Assembly: GCA_902363045.1 (NCBI GenBank)
Contig: CABIYX010000003.1
Location: forward strand, 3,419 to 67,418
Reading direction: 5' to 3'
Length of the DNA: 64,000 nucleotides
From: Clostridiales bacterium
Lineage (GTDB): Bacteria > Bacillota > Clostridia > Oscillospirales > Oscillospiraceae
Under the pieces are notes generated by a model. It did not search any database. It was not told the origin of the DNA and saw only the letters and a program-made list of their open reading frames with translations. The position numbers and the translations under genes were made by a program. Shown piece after piece: positions 41,964 through 51,277 of the stretch (position 1 is the stretch's first letter; every line of letters begins with the position of its first letter).

Positions 41964-42698
41964 ATGAGTCTGGGGGATAAATTACGGCAGAGGAGACAGG
42001 AAATGGGCCTCACCAGGCCACAACTGGCCGCGAAGATCTGTGTCACACCGTCCGCCATCGCGAACTATGAAAATGGTATCAGCACCCCGAAGCCCGACAT
42101 TTTGATTTCCCTGATCAATGTGCTGGAGGTCGATGCCAACTATATGTACTCCGATTACCTCGGCAACAGCCAAATCAGTAAAATCTATGAGCATAGCCTC
42201 AGCAGGGAAGAGGTCGATGCCATCAAAAAATACCGGGAGCTTTCCGAGGAAGGAAAGCGGCTTGTAAGACTTATCATCAATGAGGAGTACAGCCGGACCA
42301 CAGCGGGGAATCAACTCACCCTCCCCTGTTATCTGCCCGGTGTGCGAAAGATCCACACTGGCTTTTTGATGCAGGCAAAGGTGAGCAGCGTGCGCATCGC
42401 GCTCAAGGACCTGCCCAAGGGAACTGACTTCTGCTTTCAGATCCAGGTGGATCAGTATCTGCCTGTCTTCCGGAACCACGATATTCTGGCGCTTCAAAGA
42501 AGGCAGGCGAAGCATAATGAGATGGGACTGTTCTGCCTCAACGGGATCTACTATCTCCGCACATTGTTCCACGAGCAGGGAGAGCGCCGCCTCCGGGCGC
42601 TCAATGTCATTGACACGGATATTCTGGTGAAGGAAACGGATGAATTCCGCTGTATGGGCACGATCCTCGGCCGGGTCAACGGCATTTTGGAGACTTGA
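41964..42698 (+). CDS. XRE-family regulator with S24/LexA-like C-terminal fold
   Basis: 244 residues, AAGGAGG before the ATG. The N-terminal Cro/CI HTH is LRQRRQEMGLTRPQLAAKICVTPSAIANYENGISTPKPDIL. The C-terminal about 110 residues follow the S24 barrel pattern (DFCFQIQVDQYLPVFRNHDILALQRR, then MGLFCLNGIYYLRTLF). At the place of the catalytic Ser (normally GDSMxP) the sequence reads VDQYLP, so autocleavage is unlikely. It may sense a ligand or just dimerise. An MTA/SAH nucleosidase gene follows. Confidence 0.75.
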   Translation: MSLGDKLRQRRQEMGLTRPQLAAKICVTPSAIANYENGISTPKPDILISLINVLEVDANYMYSDYLGNSQISKIYEHSLSREEVDAIKKYRELSEEGKRLVRLIINEEYSRTTAGNQLTLPCYLPGVRKIHTGFLMQAKVSSVRIALKDLPKGTDFCFQIQVDQYLPVFRNHDILALQRRQAKHNEMGLFCLNGIYYLRTLFHEQGERRLRALNVIDTDILVKETDEFRCMGTILGRVNGILET

Positions 42699-42760
42699 AC
42701 AGGGCCAGGCGGCTGGCCCTGTTTGGGACCCGCTTCCAAGTCCACAGAAGGAGTGACCCC

Positions 42761-43464
42761 ATGAAAATCGGTATTCTATGCGCGGGCGATGACGAGCTGG
42801 CCCCGTTCCTCCCCCTGATCAAGGGGTGCTGCGTCACCGAAAAAGCCATGCTGAAATTTTATACGGGGCGGATCAACGGCATAGACGTGGCCGCCCTGTT
42901 CTCCGGAGTCTGCAAGGTGAACGCCGCCATCGCGTCACAGCTTTTGATCGATCTGTTTGGCGTGGATGCGATCATCAATGCCGGAACAGCAGGCGGCATG
43001 GCGCCGGACCTGGACGTATTCGACACTGTCATTTCCACAGAAGCCTGCTACCACGATGTCGCGCCGGATATTTTGACTGAATTTCATCCATGGATGGACT
43101 CTCTATCTTTTCCGGCGGATCCCGGTCTGATCCGCCTTTCACGGTCCGCAGTCGCCGGAATGAGCCCCGTTGGAAAGGTGGTCTGGGGCCGGATGGCAAC
43201 GGGCGAGTCCTTTATCACCCATCACCGCCGGGCGAAAATCTGCGCGGAACTCGCCCCCCTGACGGTGGATATGGAAACCGCAGCCATCGCCCATGTCTGT
43301 TACGTCAATATCATCCCCTTTCTTGCCATCCGCTGCATCACCGACACCTCAGAGCACAGCAGCGTGGAGCATTTTGAGCAAAATTGCAAGAGGGCCTCAG
43401 ACATTGCAAAGGACATCACGCCACCCTGCTCGCGGAGCTCGGCAGGCATTCTTTTCACGCCTAG
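42761..43464 (+). pseudogene. MTA/SAH nucleosidase with frameshifted C-terminus
   Basis: ATG 42761 with GAAGGAG upstream. Family motifs are intact: GVCKVNAAIASQLLID, NAGTAGG, TVDMETAAIAHVC (the ribose-binding Glu) and ITDTSEHSSVEHFEQN (catalytic Asp). After KDIT the frame departs at about 43419-43421. One added G restores ATLLAELGRHSFHA and a stop at 43462-43464, the expected family length. In the present frame a foreign 50-residue tail runs through the terminator to 43570. The enzyme cleaves methylthioadenosine and S-adenosylhomocysteine; it might still function if the tail is tolerated. Confidence 0.75.
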
Positions 43465-43476
43465 CGAAACACAGAC

Positions 43477-43517
43477 GCCCGTGTGGGAACGGAGTCCTCC
43501 GTTTCCACACGGGCTTT
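43477..43517 (+). terminator. terminator after the nucleosidase gene
   Basis: GCCCGTGTGGGAACGGA...TCCGTTTCCACACGGGC hairpin followed by TTTCT. Confidence 0.7.
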
Positions 43518-43524
43518 CTATCCA

Positions 43525-43568
43525 AAAAACAGCTTCCCTGCCGCAATGCGGCAGGGAAGCTGTTTTTT
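43525..43568. terminator. bidirectional terminator at the core boundary
   Basis: AAAAAACAGCTTCCCTGCCGC, loop AAT, then the complementary arm ending in TTTTTT. It serves rny on the minus strand. Confidence 0.8.
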
Positions 43569-43599
43569 AAATGCGCTTTGAGGCGCCTTTGGCTCTGTT

Positions 43600-45147
43600 T
43601 TATTTGGCGTACTCGATGGCCTTGGTCTCCCGCAGGAGATTGACCTTGATCTGGCCGGGGTACTCCAGCTCGTCCTCGATCTTCTTGGCAATGTCCCGGG
43701 CCAGAAGGACCATCTGATCCTCGCTGACCACCTCGGGCTTGACCATGATGCGGACCTCGCGGCCGGCCTGGATGGCGAAGGACTTCTCCACACCGGGGAA
43801 GGAGGAGGTGATCTCCTCCAGCTTCTCCAGGCGCTTGATATAGTTCTCCAGATTCTCCCGCCGGGCGCCGGGGCGGGCGGCGGAGATGGCGTCGGCCGCC
43901 TGGACCAGGCAGGCCACCACAGTCTGGGGCTCCACATCGTTGTGGTGGGCGTGGATGGCGTGGATGACCGCCTCGCTCTCGTGATACTTCCGGGCCAGCT
44001 CCACGCCGATGGTGACATGGGAGCCCTCCACCTCGTGGTCGATGGACTTGCCCAGGTCGTGGAGCAGGCCGGCGCGCTTGGCCTCGGTCACGTTGGCGCC
44101 GATCTCGGCGGCCAGCAGGCCGGCGATGTGGGACACCTCGATGGAGTGGTTGAGCACGTTCTGCCCATAGCTGGTACGGTAGCGCATCCGGCCCAGGAGC
44201 TTGACCAGCTCCGGGTGCAGGCCGTGGACATTGGTCTCAAAGATGGCGCGCTCGCCCTCGGCCTTGATGGTGGCGTCCACCTCACGCTTGGCCTTCTCCA
44301 CCATCTCCTCAATGCGGGCGGGGTGGATGCGGCCGTCCAGGATCAGCTTCTCCAGGGCCAGCCGGGCGATCTCCCGGCGGACGGGGTCGAAGCAGGAGAC
44401 TGTGATGGCCTCCGGCGTGTCGTCAATGATCAGGTCCACCCCGGTCAGGGTCTCCAGGGTGCGGATATTGCGGCCCTCGCGGCCGATGATGCGGCCCTTC
44501 ATCTCGTCGTTGGGCAGGGGCACCACGGATACTGTCGCCTCCGCCACATGGTCGGCGGCGCAGCGCTGAATGGCCAAAGAAAGGATCTCGCGGGCCTTGG
44601 TGTCGGCCTCGTCCTTGAACCGGGCCTCGATCTCCTTGATCTTCATGGCGGACTCATGGGTCACATCGGCCTCCAGCTGGTTGAGGAGATAGGCCTTGGC
44701 CTCCTCCGCGGTGAAGCCGGAGATCTTTTCCAGCATATCCACCTGCTCCTGCTTGAGCCGCTCAGCCTCCGCCTGGGTAGCCTCCAGACGAGCCAAGCGG
44801 TTGGACAGGTGCTCCTCTTTCCGCTCCATGTTTTCCGTCTTGCAGTCCAGGTTCTCTTCCTTCTGCTGGAGCCGGCGCTCCTGCTTCTGAAGGTCGCTCC
44901 GGCGCTCCTTCTCCTCCCGCTCATACTCGTTGCGGGCCTTGAGGATCTCCTCCTTCGACTCCAGAAGGGCCTCACGCTTCTTATTTTCCGCGCTCTTGTA
45001 CGCGTCGTTGACGATCTGCTTGGCCTGGTTCTTGGCGGAGTTCAGATCCTCGTCCGCCTGCTTCCGCTCCCGCAGGACGCCGAACACATAGACCAGTGCC
45101 GCGCCCAGGGCCAGGCCCAGGACCGCCGCAATGACATAGGGTAACAT
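43600..45147 (-). CDS. rny: ribonuclease Y
   Basis: 515 residues, the normal length. It has an N-terminal membrane anchor (about 4-23), a long charged coiled coil (about 30-165), a KH domain with [18 protein letters not shown] (about 215-232) and an HD domain with [17 protein letters not shown] and [14 protein letters not shown], whose His-Asp pair binds metal. RNase Y starts mRNA decay at the membrane in Firmicutes. GGAGGTG precedes the ATG. It is the first clear core gene after the accessory half. Confidence 0.97.
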   Translation of the reverse strand: MLPYVIAAVLGLALGAALVYVFGVLRERKQADEDLNSAKNQAKQIVNDAYKSAENKKREALLESKEEILKARNEYEREEKERRSDLQKQERRLQQKEENLDCKTENMERKEEHLSNRLARLEATQAEAERLKQEQVDMLEKISGFTAEEAKAYLLNQLEADVTHESAMKIKEIEARFKDEADTKAREILSLAIQRCAADHVAEATVSVVPLPNDEMKGRIIGREGRNIRTLETLTGVDLIIDDTPEAITVSCFDPVRREIARLALEKLILDGRIHPARIEEMVEKAKREVDATIKAEGERAIFETNVHGLHPELVKLLGRMRYRTSYGQNVLNHSIEVSHIAGLLAAEIGANVTEAKRAGLLHDLGKSIDHEVEGSHVTIGVELARKYHESEAVIHAIHAHHNDVEPQTVVACLVQAADAISAARPGARRENLENYIKRLEKLEEITSSFPGVEKSFAIQAGREVRIMVKPEVVSEDQMVLLARDIAKKIEDELEYPGQIKVNLLRETKAIEYAK

Positions 45148-45520
45148 TTGGCTTTTGACACCTCCAAATCAGAATCAATGTTGGGGCGCTCCTCTCCCCG
45201 CCGCGGCACAGCCGCGGAAATATGGTGTTCCACCGGCGGCGGAGCTCTTCCGCCGGGTCAGACAGCATAAAAGGAGCCGCAAGGAACAGCCCGTGTCGCG
45301 GCCTGTCTCCTTGCGACAACTGAAAAACATCCCCCAAGTTTTTCACTTTTGTCCTGCATATCATTGTAAATGGAACCGGGTGTCATGTCAAGTTTTATTC
45401 CACATTCCGGCGGGGACTTTCCAAAATTTTCGGGATCTGTTCCCCCGCTTTCAGCTGCGCTCCACGCGAAAGCGCCCCGGAGCCACGGGGAAGATCCCGC
45501 CGCTCCGGGGCGTTTTCTCT
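45148..45520. other. intergenic region upstream of rny
   Basis: It holds the 5' region of rny and, at 45474-45512, a hairpin (GCGCCCCGGAGC...CTCCGGGGCG) that probably terminates the amylase transcript. No gene or known riboswitch is recognised. Confidence 0.45.
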
Positions 45521-47404
45521 TCAATCAGCGTACGCCTGATCCTCCTCCAGGCCGTCCAGCAGGCGCAGCAGACTCCCGGTCCGGGGCGGAAGTGTCAGGA
45601 CCTGCCCCTGGGGGGCGGTCTGAAGCCGGGCCGCGCCCAGCAGCGGCTGGACCCGCTCCCCGTCCTCCAGGCGCAGGACGGCAGCCTGATCCCCGGCGTT
45701 CAATGCGGCCAGGACCGTCTCCTCCCCGCAGGTGCGGGTAAAGGCCAGCAGCGGCCCGTCGCTCGCCCGATAGCGGATATCGCCCCGGCGCAGGGCGGCG
45801 GACTCCTGACGCAGATGGCCCAGGCGGGTGAACCAGTCCAGCAGCTCCGGGTCCTCGCGGCCCCAGGGGAAGGTCCGACGGTTGAAGGGGTCCTCAAAGC
45901 CCTCCATCCCCGCCTCATCCCCGTAGTACACCGTGGGGGAGCCGGGGAACGCGAACAGCAGGACGGCCCCCAGCTTCAGCAGCTCCTTCCCCCGGCGGCG
46001 CTGCTCCGGGTCCATGCGGAAGCCGGCGCGCCACTCCCGAGAGCGGTCCCGGCACTCGCTCCCCACGCCCAGCAGGGTGAGGATACGGGAGGTATCGTGG
46101 GTACCCAGGGAGTTCATCGCGGAGTAGAAGGCGAACCGGGGATAGTTTTCCCGCAGAGTCTCCATCGCCTCCATAAAGTCCCGGGCGTCCCCGCCCCGGA
46201 GGTAGTCCAGGGCCGCGCCGCGGAAGGGGTAGTTCATCAGCCCGTCGCAGTGCCCCCCCAGGATGTGGCGGCGGCGCACACCGTAGGCCACCTTGGTGGA
46301 GCCATCCTCCCACACCTCGCCGATGACCACTGCGTCCGGCTTCTCCGCCCGGGCAGCGGCGTGGACCCCATGGACAAAGTCGTCTGGCAGTTCATCAGCC
46401 ACATCCAGCCGCCAGCCGTCCGCCCCCGCCCGCAGCCACCGGCGGACCACTGAGTTCTCTCCGCCGAAGATGAACTCCCGATAGGATGGGTCGTGCTCGT
46501 TCACTGCAGGCAGGGTGTAGATCCCCCACCAGCTCTCATACCGGTCGGGCCACTGCTGAAAGCTGTACCAGGAATACCAGGGGGAGTCCTGGCTCTGGTG
46601 GGCTCCCGGCTCCGGGTAGAAGCCGTCCCCGTTGAAGTAGCGGCTGACAAAGCCGGTGTGGTTGAACACCCCGTCCAGCATCACCCGCATTCCCAGGCTG
46701 TGGGCCTTCCGGCAGAGCTGGGAAAAGTCCTCCTCACAGCCCAGCATGGGGTCGATCCGGCTGTAATCCGCTGTGCCATAGCGGTGGTTCTCTGCCGCCT
46801 CAAAGATGGGGCAGAAGTAGAGGGTCGTCACCCCCAGGCCGTGGAGATAGTCCAGCTTCTCCATCACGCCCCGCAGGTCCCCGCCGAAAAAATCCCGGTT
46901 GCGGATCTCGCCGTTCCGGTCCGGGCGGTACTCCGGCTCCTCCTGCCAGGCGGAGTGGACCCAGCGCCCGCCCACCAGCCCATCGGGCTTGGGGACCCGG
47001 GTACGGCGGAAGCGGTCGGGGAAGATCTGATAGGTCATCCCCTCTCCGAACCAGGCGGGGACCTCCTCTCCGCCGTCGTACACAGTCAGCTGATAGGGAC
47101 CCAGCTGCTGGCTCTTCTTCCCGTCCAGCCGCTCCAGCGTGAAGGTGTACCACACCAGCCCCACATAGTCCCCAGTGTCCAGCACACAGGAGAACAGGTC
47201 CCGGTCCCCATCCAGTCCGGACCAGGGCATGGGAACGGCGCGTACCTCGTCCTCCCTGGCCTCGAACCGCGCGGTGAGCAGAGCGCGGGAATAGCCCTCC
47301 TGCCGCGGCGGCCGGAGGGTCAAAAGCACCAGGGTCCCCGACGCCGCCGCCCCATAGGGGGACTTGCACCGGGGATCCCGGGAGTTGTAGATCGGTTCTG
47401 TCAT
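45521..47404 (-). CDS. GH13 alpha-amylase family glycosidase (neopullulanase/cyclomaltodextrinase type)
   Basis: 627 residues. An N-terminal beta domain (about 1-115) is followed by the barrel: MTYQIFPDRF, GVTTLYFCPIFEAAENHRYGTADY, MLDGVFNHTG, DGWRLDVADE (nucleophile Asp, about 335), VIGEVWEDG (acid/base Glu, about 362) and LGTHDTSR (third Asp, about 435). A C-terminal beta domain ends the protein. There is no signal peptide, so it acts on maltodextrins inside the cell. Its neighbours are housekeeping genes rather than a sugar operon. Confidence 0.93.
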   Translation of the reverse strand: MTEPIYNSRDPRCKSPYGAAASGTLVLLTLRPPRQEGYSRALLTARFEAREDEVRAVPMPWSGLDGDRDLFSCVLDTGDYVGLVWYTFTLERLDGKKSQQLGPYQLTVYDGGEEVPAWFGEGMTYQIFPDRFRRTRVPKPDGLVGGRWVHSAWQEEPEYRPDRNGEIRNRDFFGGDLRGVMEKLDYLHGLGVTTLYFCPIFEAAENHRYGTADYSRIDPMLGCEEDFSQLCRKAHSLGMRVMLDGVFNHTGFVSRYFNGDGFYPEPGAHQSQDSPWYSWYSFQQWPDRYESWWGIYTLPAVNEHDPSYREFIFGGENSVVRRWLRAGADGWRLDVADELPDDFVHGVHAAARAEKPDAVVIGEVWEDGSTKVAYGVRRRHILGGHCDGLMNYPFRGAALDYLRGGDARDFMEAMETLRENYPRFAFYSAMNSLGTHDTSRILTLLGVGSECRDRSREWRAGFRMDPEQRRRGKELLKLGAVLLFAFPGSPTVYYGDEAGMEGFEDPFNRRTFPWGREDPELLDWFTRLGHLRQESAALRRGDIRYRASDGPLLAFTRTCGEETVLAALNAGDQAAVLRLEDGERVQPLLGAARLQTAPQGQVLTLPPRTGSLLRLLDGLEEDQAYAD

Positions 47405-47489
47405 GGTAGCACCTTCTGTCTCAGTCAGAAATGAAGTATCTCGGCGCGCCCTCCCCGCGCGCCTTCAAGCCCTGTCCGGCGCAGCCGGA

Positions 47490-47527
47490 CCCCAATTCCT
47501 AACTCCTAATTCCTAATTCCTAATTCC
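47490..47527 (-). repeat. AATTCC tandem repeat, copy 1
   Basis: Four successive units of the CTAATTC type run directly up to the stop of the kinase gene. Related sequence is at 50634-50793 and 53531-53611. Confidence 0.5.
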
Positions 47528-48466
47528 TCACACATAGTGGTAGGAGCCACCGCCGATAAACTCCCGGAGCAGCGAGCCCTTATCCACCAGCTCCGGGTCG
47601 ATGGGCTGGAAAAACTGGAATGCGTCGATCAGCTCCAGCAGCTCTCCCCGCCGGACATTCTCCTCCGGCACAGCCTCCAGCAGGGGAAGGGCATAGTGCT
47701 TCATCACCGACACCTCATAGGGGAGGGAGGAGTCGAAAATAATATCCGCCTTGTTCTTGAAGGGGGAGATATACAGCTTCTCCCCGCGGCGCACATTGGC
47801 CCACATATCCAGGGTATCCTCCACCCCGGTGCCCCGGAAGTTGTAATCCCGCACCGCCCGGCGGGTCAGGCGCATCCAGGTCCCCTTGAAGCGGAGGACG
47901 GAGCCCTCATTGATGTTGGAGCGGGCGGAGATATACAGCTTGGCGGCCTCCGGGTGGCGGCCGGCGATGCTGTCGTTGAGGGCATGGATCCCTTCAAACA
48001 CCACAATCTCGTTTTTCCCCAGGCGGAGCGGGGTCCCCCGGCTGTCGTTGCGCATCTGGCGGACAAACTCATACTTGGGGATCAGGATCTCCTCCCCCCG
48101 GCTCAGGGCAGCAAAGTGGCGGTCCAGCAGCTCCATGTCCAGGCAGAGCGGAGACTCAAAATCCAGCTCCCCCTCCGGGGTGCGGGGCGCGGTCTTGGGA
48201 TTGGTCGTCTTGAAGTAGTTGTCCATGGCCACCGCGTGGGTGTTCACCCCCCGCCGCCGGAGCTCCTCCGCGATCTTCATGGCGGTGGTGGTCTTGCCGG
48301 AGCCGGAGGGGCCGGACAGCAGGACGATGGGGCTGGCCTCCAGATTGGACAGGATCTTATCCGCGGCCAGCGAGACGCGCTGCGCGTAGTTCTCGTCGCA
48401 CTCCGCCAAAAATTCTGTCACATCGCTCTGGATGCGGCGGTTGATCTCCTGTAATTGATATGCCAT
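47528..48466 (-). CDS. uridine kinase-like nucleoside kinase
   Basis: 312 residues. P-loop GPSGSGKTTT (about 52-61), then the substrate region VAMDNYFKTTNPKTAPRTPEGELDFESP and VVFEGIHALNDSI. It belongs to the uridine kinase/phosphoribulokinase family, but is longer than classic Udk (about 210), with extra N-terminal and C-terminal helices; many clostridia carry this form. It likely phosphorylates a nucleoside. AAAGGAG precedes the ATG. Confidence 0.88.
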   Translation of the reverse strand: MAYQLQEINRRIQSDVTEFLAECDENYAQRVSLAADKILSNLEASPIVLLSGPSGSGKTTTAMKIAEELRRRGVNTHAVAMDNYFKTTNPKTAPRTPEGELDFESPLCLDMELLDRHFAALSRGEEILIPKYEFVRQMRNDSRGTPLRLGKNEIVVFEGIHALNDSIAGRHPEAAKLYISARSNINEGSVLRFKGTWMRLTRRAVRDYNFRGTGVEDTLDMWANVRRGEKLYISPFKNKADIIFDSSLPYEVSVMKHYALPLLEAVPEENVRRGELLELIDAFQFFQPIDPELVDKGSLLREFIGGGSYHYV

Positions 48467-48498
48467 GGGAAAACACTCCTTTCACATGGGGCTGGGGG

Positions 48499-49974
48499 TC
48501 AGGGGACCGCCGGGCCGTAAAACCGGACCAGCTCCTCCTTCTGGGCCAGCACCTTCTCCCGCAAGGTCAGGTAGTCATGGGGGTACTTGGGGTTGGGCAG
48601 GCGGACGATCCGCCCGGCGGCATGGTCCACCAGCTTGGTGACTCCGCCGCCACCCACTGACACCACCGTCTGGAGCTCCTCCATCATAATGATGTTGTAC
48701 AGGTTCTCTGTCCCGGGTTTGGCCCATCCCACATTCTCCAGCGCGCCGGACATATATTTCTGCCGGTATAAATAATACGGGCGATAACCACGCTGTATCA
48801 AAATCTCCCGGGAGAAATCCAGCATCTCCGCCACCTCCGCCCCGCTGGGCAGGCTCCCGCCCCGCTCCATAAGGGCAGAGCCCTTTTTCAGGGCCAGCGT
48901 GTGGACAGTGATGTTCTCCGGCTCCATCTCCAGCACCCCCTCCAGGGAGCGGCGGAAGCCCTCGCAGGAGTCCTGGGGAAGGCCGGCGATCAGGTCCATG
49001 TTGATGCAGTCAAAGCCCACCGACCGGGCCAGATCGTTGGCCGCCCGGATGTCCCCGGCGGCGTGTTTCCGTCCGATGGCCCGGAGCACATGGTCCTCCA
49101 GGGTCTGCGGGTTGATGGAGATGCGGCCCACGCCGTGCCGTTTCAGCACCTTCAGCTTCTCCCGGTCGATGGTGTCCGGCCGGCCGGCCTCCACAGTATA
49201 CTCAGTACAGCCCTCCAGCGGCAGGACCTCCCGGCACCGGGCGAGCAGCCGGTCCAGCTGGCCGGCGGACAGGGTGGTGGGCGTACCGCCCCCCATATAG
49301 AAGGTGCGAAGCCCCCTGCCCGTCCGCTCCAGGACCCGGCCCAGGGCGCCGATCTCCTCCAGAAGGGCGTCCAGATAGGGCTCCAGAAGCTTCAGCGTCC
49401 GGCCCACATCGGCGGACACAAAGGAGCAGTAGGCGCACCGTGTGGGGCAGAAGGGGATGCCCACATAGAGAGAGACCTCATCCTCCTTCAGGGCGCGCTG
49501 GGCGTCCAGGCTGGCCTGGGCGCAGTCCACCGCCAGCTTGGCCCGCTCCGGGGAGACATAGCAGTCCCGCTCCAGGCTGGCCCTGGCCTGTTCCGGGGTG
49601 GCTCCGGCGGCCATCTCCCGGGTGGGCAGCTTCACCGGGCGCACGCCGGTGAGCATCCCCCAGGGAGGCGTCTTGCCGGTGGCCTCACAGGCGGCCAGGA
49701 AGAAGCACCGGCCGATGGCCCGGCGGCGCAGGCCCTCCCGCTGAAATTCATCCCCCGCCAGGGGGGCGTCCAGCCGGTGGGTGGCCGCCATTCCCCGCCA
49801 GGACAGCTCCACCTCCACGGCGCAGCGGTCCGCCTCCTCCTCAAGGGAGACCTTGGCCCAGGCGTTGTCCTCCGGGCCGATTGGCTCATAGACGGGCCGC
49901 TCACCGGGGAACAGGTTCAGCATCCCCTGTTCCACAACATATCGCTCGTCGTGCCCCTTTAGCACTAATTTCAT
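48499..49974 (-). CDS. hemZ: coproporphyrinogen dehydrogenase HemZ (radical SAM)
   Basis: 491 residues. The radical-SAM cluster motif is GIPFCPTRCAYCSF (C-x3-C-x2-C, about 175-182). Other HemN/HemZ features are FYMGGGTPTTLSAGQLDRLL, TVEAGRPDTI and HGVGRISINPQTL. The N-terminal about 150 residues form the extra HemZ domain. In anaerobes it is annotated as oxygen-independent coproporphyrinogen oxidation; in an organism lacking other heme genes it may act on another substrate. It is in a tight minus-strand row with the MBL hydrolase (13 bp gap). Confidence 0.92.
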   Translation of the reverse strand: MKLVLKGHDERYVVEQGMLNLFPGERPVYEPIGPEDNAWAKVSLEEEADRCAVEVELSWRGMAATHRLDAPLAGDEFQREGLRRRAIGRCFFLAACEATGKTPPWGMLTGVRPVKLPTREMAAGATPEQARASLERDCYVSPERAKLAVDCAQASLDAQRALKEDEVSLYVGIPFCPTRCAYCSFVSADVGRTLKLLEPYLDALLEEIGALGRVLERTGRGLRTFYMGGGTPTTLSAGQLDRLLARCREVLPLEGCTEYTVEAGRPDTIDREKLKVLKRHGVGRISINPQTLEDHVLRAIGRKHAAGDIRAANDLARSVGFDCINMDLIAGLPQDSCEGFRRSLEGVLEMEPENITVHTLALKKGSALMERGGSLPSGAEVAEMLDFSREILIQRGYRPYYLYRQKYMSGALENVGWAKPGTENLYNIIMMEELQTVVSVGGGGVTKLVDHAAGRIVRLPNPKYPHDYLTLREKVLAQKEELVRFYGPAVP

Positions 49975-49987
49975 CGCAGTTCCTTCC

Positions 49988-50608
49988 TCAGCTCCGCTGT
50001 CCCAGGGCCTCCCGCAGGAAGGGGTTGTACTGCCGCTCCCGCTCCAGCGTGGAGGTCCGGTCGTGTCCGGGACAGACGTGGTAGTCCCCTTCCAGCCGGC
50101 CCAGACGCTTCAGAGAGGCCATGATCTCCTCATAGCTGCCTCCCCGCAGGTCCGTGCGTCCGCAGGAGCCGCAAAACAGGGTGTCTCCGGTGAACAGCAC
50201 ATCCCCCACCTTCAGCGTAACGGAGCCCTTGGAGTGCCCCGGAGTGTGGAGGACCTGAACGTCAAGGGAGCCCACCTGGATGTGGTCTCCCTCTCCATAG
50301 AAGTTCAGCCCATCCACCTGTCCCGCCAGGGGAAACAGCGTGTTGCCCGCCCCGTTGGCGTCGGCATGATGGATATAGATGGCCGTCTGGGGCAGGGCCT
50401 TCTCCAGCTCCGGGACGGCGGTGGTGTGGTCATAGTGGCCGTGGGTGAGCAGGATATGGGTCACCTCCGCCCCGTCCTCCTTCAGGGCGGCCAGGATCCG
50501 CTCCGCCTCGTCCCCGGGATCGATGACGGCGGCCTTGCCGGTGGTCTCGTCCTTCAAAATGTAACAGTTGGTGCCGATGGGCCCCACTTGCATAACGTTC
50601 ACCTTCAT
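49988..50608 (-). CDS. MBL-fold metallohydrolase (glyoxalase II-like)
   Basis: 206 residues. Metal motif LLTHGHYDHT (HxHxDH variant with Tyr), HTPGHSKGSVTL, FTGDTLFCGSCGRTDL and CPGHDRTS give the full zinc site. It belongs to the short YcbL/GloB-like hydrolases, acting on thioesters or related substrates. AGGAGG precedes the ATG. It is probably co-transcribed with hemZ. Confidence 0.92.
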   Translation of the reverse strand: MKVNVMQVGPIGTNCYILKDETTGKAAVIDPGDEAERILAALKEDGAEVTHILLTHGHYDHTTAVPELEKALPQTAIYIHHADANGAGNTLFPLAGQVDGLNFYGEGDHIQVGSLDVQVLHTPGHSKGSVTLKVGDVLFTGDTLFCGSCGRTDLRGGSYEEIMASLKRLGRLEGDYHVCPGHDRTSTLERERQYNPFLREALGQRS

Positions 50609-50633
50609 GTTTTGTCCTCCTCACGTGTGTCAG

Positions 50634-50793
50634 AAATCAGGAATTCGGAATGATAAATTGGGAATATGGCGTCCCGCCTGCGGCGGGACGATGAAAAACC
50701 GGCGCTTTGCGCTGTCACGGCTCACAAGATGAAAGCGGAATCCAGACCGCTTTTATCCAATTCCTAATTCCTAACTTCTAATTTATAATTCAA
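50634..50793. repeat. AATTCC repeat element, copy 2 (inverted pair)
   Basis: AGGAATTCGGAATGATAAATTGGGAAT on one side, written here only by position (50640-50665), and ATTCCTAATTCCTAACTTC at 50762-50780 form inverted ends around a GC-rich hairpin core. It overlaps the end of dtd. Confidence 0.5.
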
Positions 50794-51217
50794 ACAGGAT
50801 GGTAACCGGCCCGTCGTTGACCGATGCCACCTGCATATCCGCCCCGAACTCCCCTTGCTCCACCCGGAAGCCCCGCTGGCGGCACTGGTCCATGAAGCGC
50901 TCATAGAGGGGGATGGCCACATCGGGCTTGGCCGCCCCAGTGAAGCCGGGACGGCGGCTCTTGGTATCGGCGTAGAGGGTAAACTGGCTCACCACCAGAA
51001 AAGCGCCCCCTACCTGCTCCAAATTCAGGTTCATTTTTCTGTTTTCATCCTCAAAGACCCGCAGATTGCAGATCTTCTCAGCCAGCTTGTCGCACACAGC
51101 TTCCGTATCCTGGGGACCGACTCCCAGTAGGACCAGATAGCCCTTTTCAATGGCGCCCCGCACCGCCCCATCAATGGTGACGGAGGCGGAGGACACCCGG
51201 GTAACAACTGCTCTCAT
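50783..51217 (-). CDS. dtd: D-aminoacyl-tRNA deacylase
   Basis: 144 residues from ATG 51217 (GAGGTC upstream). It has MRAVVTRVSSASVTIDG at the N-terminus, VSQFTLYADTKSRRPGFTGAA (catalytic SQFTL motif) and NDGPVTILFEL (Gly-cisPro motif region) at the end. It removes D-amino acids from tRNA. It lies just downstream of the Rel gene, a common Firmicutes pairing. Confidence 0.96.
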   Translation of the reverse strand: MRAVVTRVSSASVTIDGAVRGAIEKGYLVLLGVGPQDTEAVCDKLAEKICNLRVFEDENRKMNLNLEQVGGAFLVVSQFTLYADTKSRRPGFTGAAKPDVAIPLYERFMDQCRQRGFRVEQGEFGADMQVASVNDGPVTILFEL

Positions 51218-51277
51218 AAAGTTCGACCTCACAGCACAGATGATATATGACAGGCGCGGACAGGCACCGCGCAGCCT

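Noticed and set aside
43942..45144. 400-codon plus-strand open frame
   Set aside because: It is antisense to rny; high-GC third positions create long mirror frames. The translation is Gly/Leu/Val/His repeats with no domain.
45148..45520. Riboswitch upstream of rny
   Set aside because: Only GC-rich hairpins without any known aptamer consensus were found.
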